From Chloroflexota bacterium (GTDB lineage: Bacteria; Chloroflexota; Dehalococcoidia; Lucifugimonadales; Australimonadaceae): DNA of 7,282 nt. This document shows, piece after piece, positions 6,513-7,282 of this stretch; position 1 is the first letter of the stretch, and the number at the start of each line of letters is the position of its first letter. The position numbers and the translations under genes are program-made. The stretch spans positions 1-7,282 of the forward strand of contig JAPPFU010000227.1 of NCBI GenBank assembly GCA_028875085.1, in the 5' to 3' direction. Below the pieces are notes generated by a model. That model had not been told where the DNA came from, did not search any database, and saw only the letters and a program-made list of their open reading frames with translations.

Positions 6513-7135
6513 CGGACTACTGGTGGCTCGTCCCGCTGGCCTACGGCGCGGGGAGCGTTCAGTGGGGGTTGCTGGCCGTCCGCGCCCTGCGGGGCATCGA
6601 CGTGCGGCAGTATGGCAGCGGCAAGACGGGCGTAACGAACGTGCTGCGCACGGCGGGGCGGTTGCCCGCGGCGTTCGTGCTGTTGGCCGATGCGGGCAAA
6701 GGCGTCGCGATGGTGCTGGTCGCCCGCGCCCTCAGCGCCGACCCATGGCTCCACTCGCTCGTGGCGTTGGCGGTGCTCGTCGGGCACGTCTGGCCCGTGT
6801 TCGCGCGGTTCCGGGGCGGACGGGGCATCGCGCCGGGGGTCGGCACGGCGGCCTCGCTCAACCCGTGGATGGCGCTTGTAGGGTTGGGCGTCTTCCTGCC
6901 GGTAGTGGCGCTCACGCGCTACGTCTCGTTGGGATCGGTGCTGTCGGCGGCGGCGGTGGCGGCGGCTTTCGGCGGCCTGGCGGCAGCGGGCGCCGCTCCC
7001 GCGCCTCACCTGTGGTACGCACTGGCGGGGTCGGCGCTGATCTTCTGGGCGCACCGCGACAACCTTCAGCGTCTGCTGAACGGCACCGAGCGCAAACTCG
7101 GACAGGGGCAGGACGGCGAGGGAGGCGAGCAGTAG
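6509..7135 (+). CDS. plsY: Acyl-phosphate:glycerol-3-phosphate acyltransferase PlsY
   Basis: Integral membrane enzyme that transfers an acyl chain from acyl phosphate (made by PlsX) to glycerol-3-phosphate, giving lysophosphatidate, the first step of phospholipid synthesis. At 208 residues with several hydrophobic helices it has the usual family size. The signature loops are recognisable but altered: GSVQWG (15-20; the family usually has GSIP-like), GSGKTGVTNVLRTAG (36-50; usually GSGNxGATN), GHVWPVFARFRGGRGIAPG (92-110; usually GGKGVA) and HRDNLQRLLNGTERKLG (182-198). The end is a short hydrophilic tail rich in Gly/Gln/Glu. Start is GTG at 6509, preceded by AAGAGG and overlapping the der stop by 4 nt. 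The der-plsY pairing is a known conserved neighbourhood in several phyla and supports the call. Whether the changed motifs alter activity cannot be told from sequence alone. Confidence 0.93.
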   Translation: MTDYWWLVPLAYGAGSVQWGLLAVRALRGIDVRQYGSGKTGVTNVLRTAGRLPAAFVLLADAGKGVAMVLVARALSADPWLHSLVALAVLVGHVWPVFARFRGGRGIAPGVGTAASLNPWMALVGLGVFLPVVALTRYVSLGSVLSAAAVAAAFGGLAAAGAAPAPHLWYALAGSALIFWAHRDNLQRLLNGTERKLGQGQDGEGGEQ

Positions 7136-7143
7136 ACGGGGCA

Positions 7144-7172
7144 TTCCCGCGCCGGGGGCGGTGTGGTATAGT
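7144..7172 (+). promoter_or_regulatory. Candidate infC promoter with extended -10
   Basis: TATAGT at 7167-7172 is preceded by TGG (7164-7166), giving a TGn extended -10. Seventeen bases upstream, TTCCCG (7144-7149) is only a weak -35, as is common when an extended -10 is present. Predicted +1 is near 7179, giving a leader of about 53 nt before infC. Confidence 0.45.
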
Positions 7173-7185
7173 GGCGGCGCTGTTA

Positions 7186-7205
7186 GGGGCGCGCCCCACG
7201 AGGGG
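7186..7205 (+). promoter_or_regulatory. Foldable GC-rich element in the infC leader
   Basis: A perfect 12-base palindrome, GGGGCGCGCCCC (7186-7197), can fold as four G-C pairs with a CGCG loop. Its CCCC arm (7194-7197) can instead pair with GGGG at 7202-7205 across an ACGA loop. The two hairpins exclude each other. The element sits between the candidate promoter and the Shine-Dalgarno of infC, so a role in regulating the mRNA is possible but unproven. There is no U-tract, so it does not look like a terminator. Confidence 0.3.
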
Positions 7206-7220
7206 AGCGTCGGCGCAGGC

Positions 7221-7229
7221 AGGGAAGGG
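7221..7229 (+). promoter_or_regulatory. Ribosome binding site for infC
   Basis: AGGGAAGGG purine run immediately before the AUC at 7232. The first AGGG has a 7-nt spacing to it. No comparable run stands at a useful distance before the only other start-like codon, GTG at 7250. Confidence 0.5.
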
Positions 7230-7231
7230 CT

Positions 7232-7282
7232 ATCGCTAAAGACTATCGGGTGAACGAGCGGATCCGAATCCCCGAGGTTCGG
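7232..7282 (+). CDS. infC: Translation initiation factor IF-3, N-terminal 17 codons (AUC start, cut by window end)
   Basis: IF-3 binds the 30S subunit and checks start-codon and initiator-tRNA pairing. The visible peptide, (I/M)AKDYRVNERIRIPEVR, is the typical start of bacterial IF-3 (K-x-x-RVNERIR...P-E-V-R) and stays in frame to the last base. Upstream, the frame has a TAG at 7184-7186 and no ATG, GTG or TTG between it and the AKDYRVNE block, so the most likely start is ATC at 7232. Rare AUU/AUC/AUA starts are a known trait of infC and underlie its autoregulation in enterobacteria, where IF-3 rejects its own start codon. GTG at 7250 would cut into the conserved block and lacks a Shine-Dalgarno. 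The usual followers rpmI and rplT would lie beyond the window. Confidence 0.85.
   Translation, partial: MAKDYRVNERIRIPEVR

Noticed and set aside
6368..7144. Minus-strand open frame of 258 codons opposite plsY
   Set aside because: Arg/Gln-rich without domains; the opposite strand encodes PlsY with its signature loops.
7137..7149. Possible terminator after plsY: CGGG stem, 5-nt loop, CCCG
   Set aside because: Only four base pairs and no following U-tract; the sequence also overlaps the candidate -35 region of infC.
7173..7231. tRNA or structured small RNA in the infC leader
   Set aside because: Beyond the GGGGCGCGCCCC element no cloverleaf, T-loop or known riboswitch core is visible.

Overview
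This window is an ordinary, densely packed chromosomal segment from a high-GC bacterium. No mobile element, CRISPR array, rRNA or tRNA gene was seen. Three neighbouring exported proteins carry Thr-Pro-rich linkers, and the gene order ends with der-plsY followed by the start of infC. With the high GC and the frequent non-ATG starts, this suggests a Chloroflexota lineage (Dehalococcoidia-like). That assignment is inference from style and context; no marker gene was compared.

Layout. (1) 1-1329, plus strand: a compact DEAD-box RNA helicase whose reading frame is still open at the left edge. (2) 1356-1994, plus strand: a small exported protein with a Thr-Pro stalk and a C-terminal membrane anchor, apparently made from a leaderless mRNA. 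(3) 1983-4062, minus strand: two tandem lipoproteins with thioredoxin-like folds. The upstream one is a DipZ/TlpA-type CxxC protein; the downstream one has a C-x4-C motif behind an N-terminal beta-rich domain. Their genes are 1 nt apart. (4) 4063-4129: a short divergent promoter region. (5) 4130-7135, plus strand: argF (ornithine carbamoyltransferase), der (two-domain ribosome-assembly GTPase) and plsY (acyl-phosphate glycerol-3-phosphate acyltransferase), packed as one transcription unit with a 4-nt gap and then a GTGA overlap. (6) 7136-7231: a leader with its own candidate promoter, then the first 17 codons of infC (translation initiation factor IF-3), which appears to start at the rare codon AUC.

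How they fit together. The plus-strand block 4130-7282 is housekeeping: arginine synthesis, ribosome biogenesis, phospholipid synthesis and translation initiation. The minus-strand pair forms an extracytoplasmic thiol-redox module. No membrane electron donor (CcdA) is visible here. The small anchored protein converges on that module with a 12-nt overlap of coding ends.

No clearly new system was found. The points most worth a second look are the AUC start and foldable leader of infC, the Cys-to-Asp change in the ornithine-binding HCLP motif of ArgF, the altered PlsY motifs, the C-x4-C thioredoxin-like lipoprotein, and the TATACT promoters placed almost on top of start codons.
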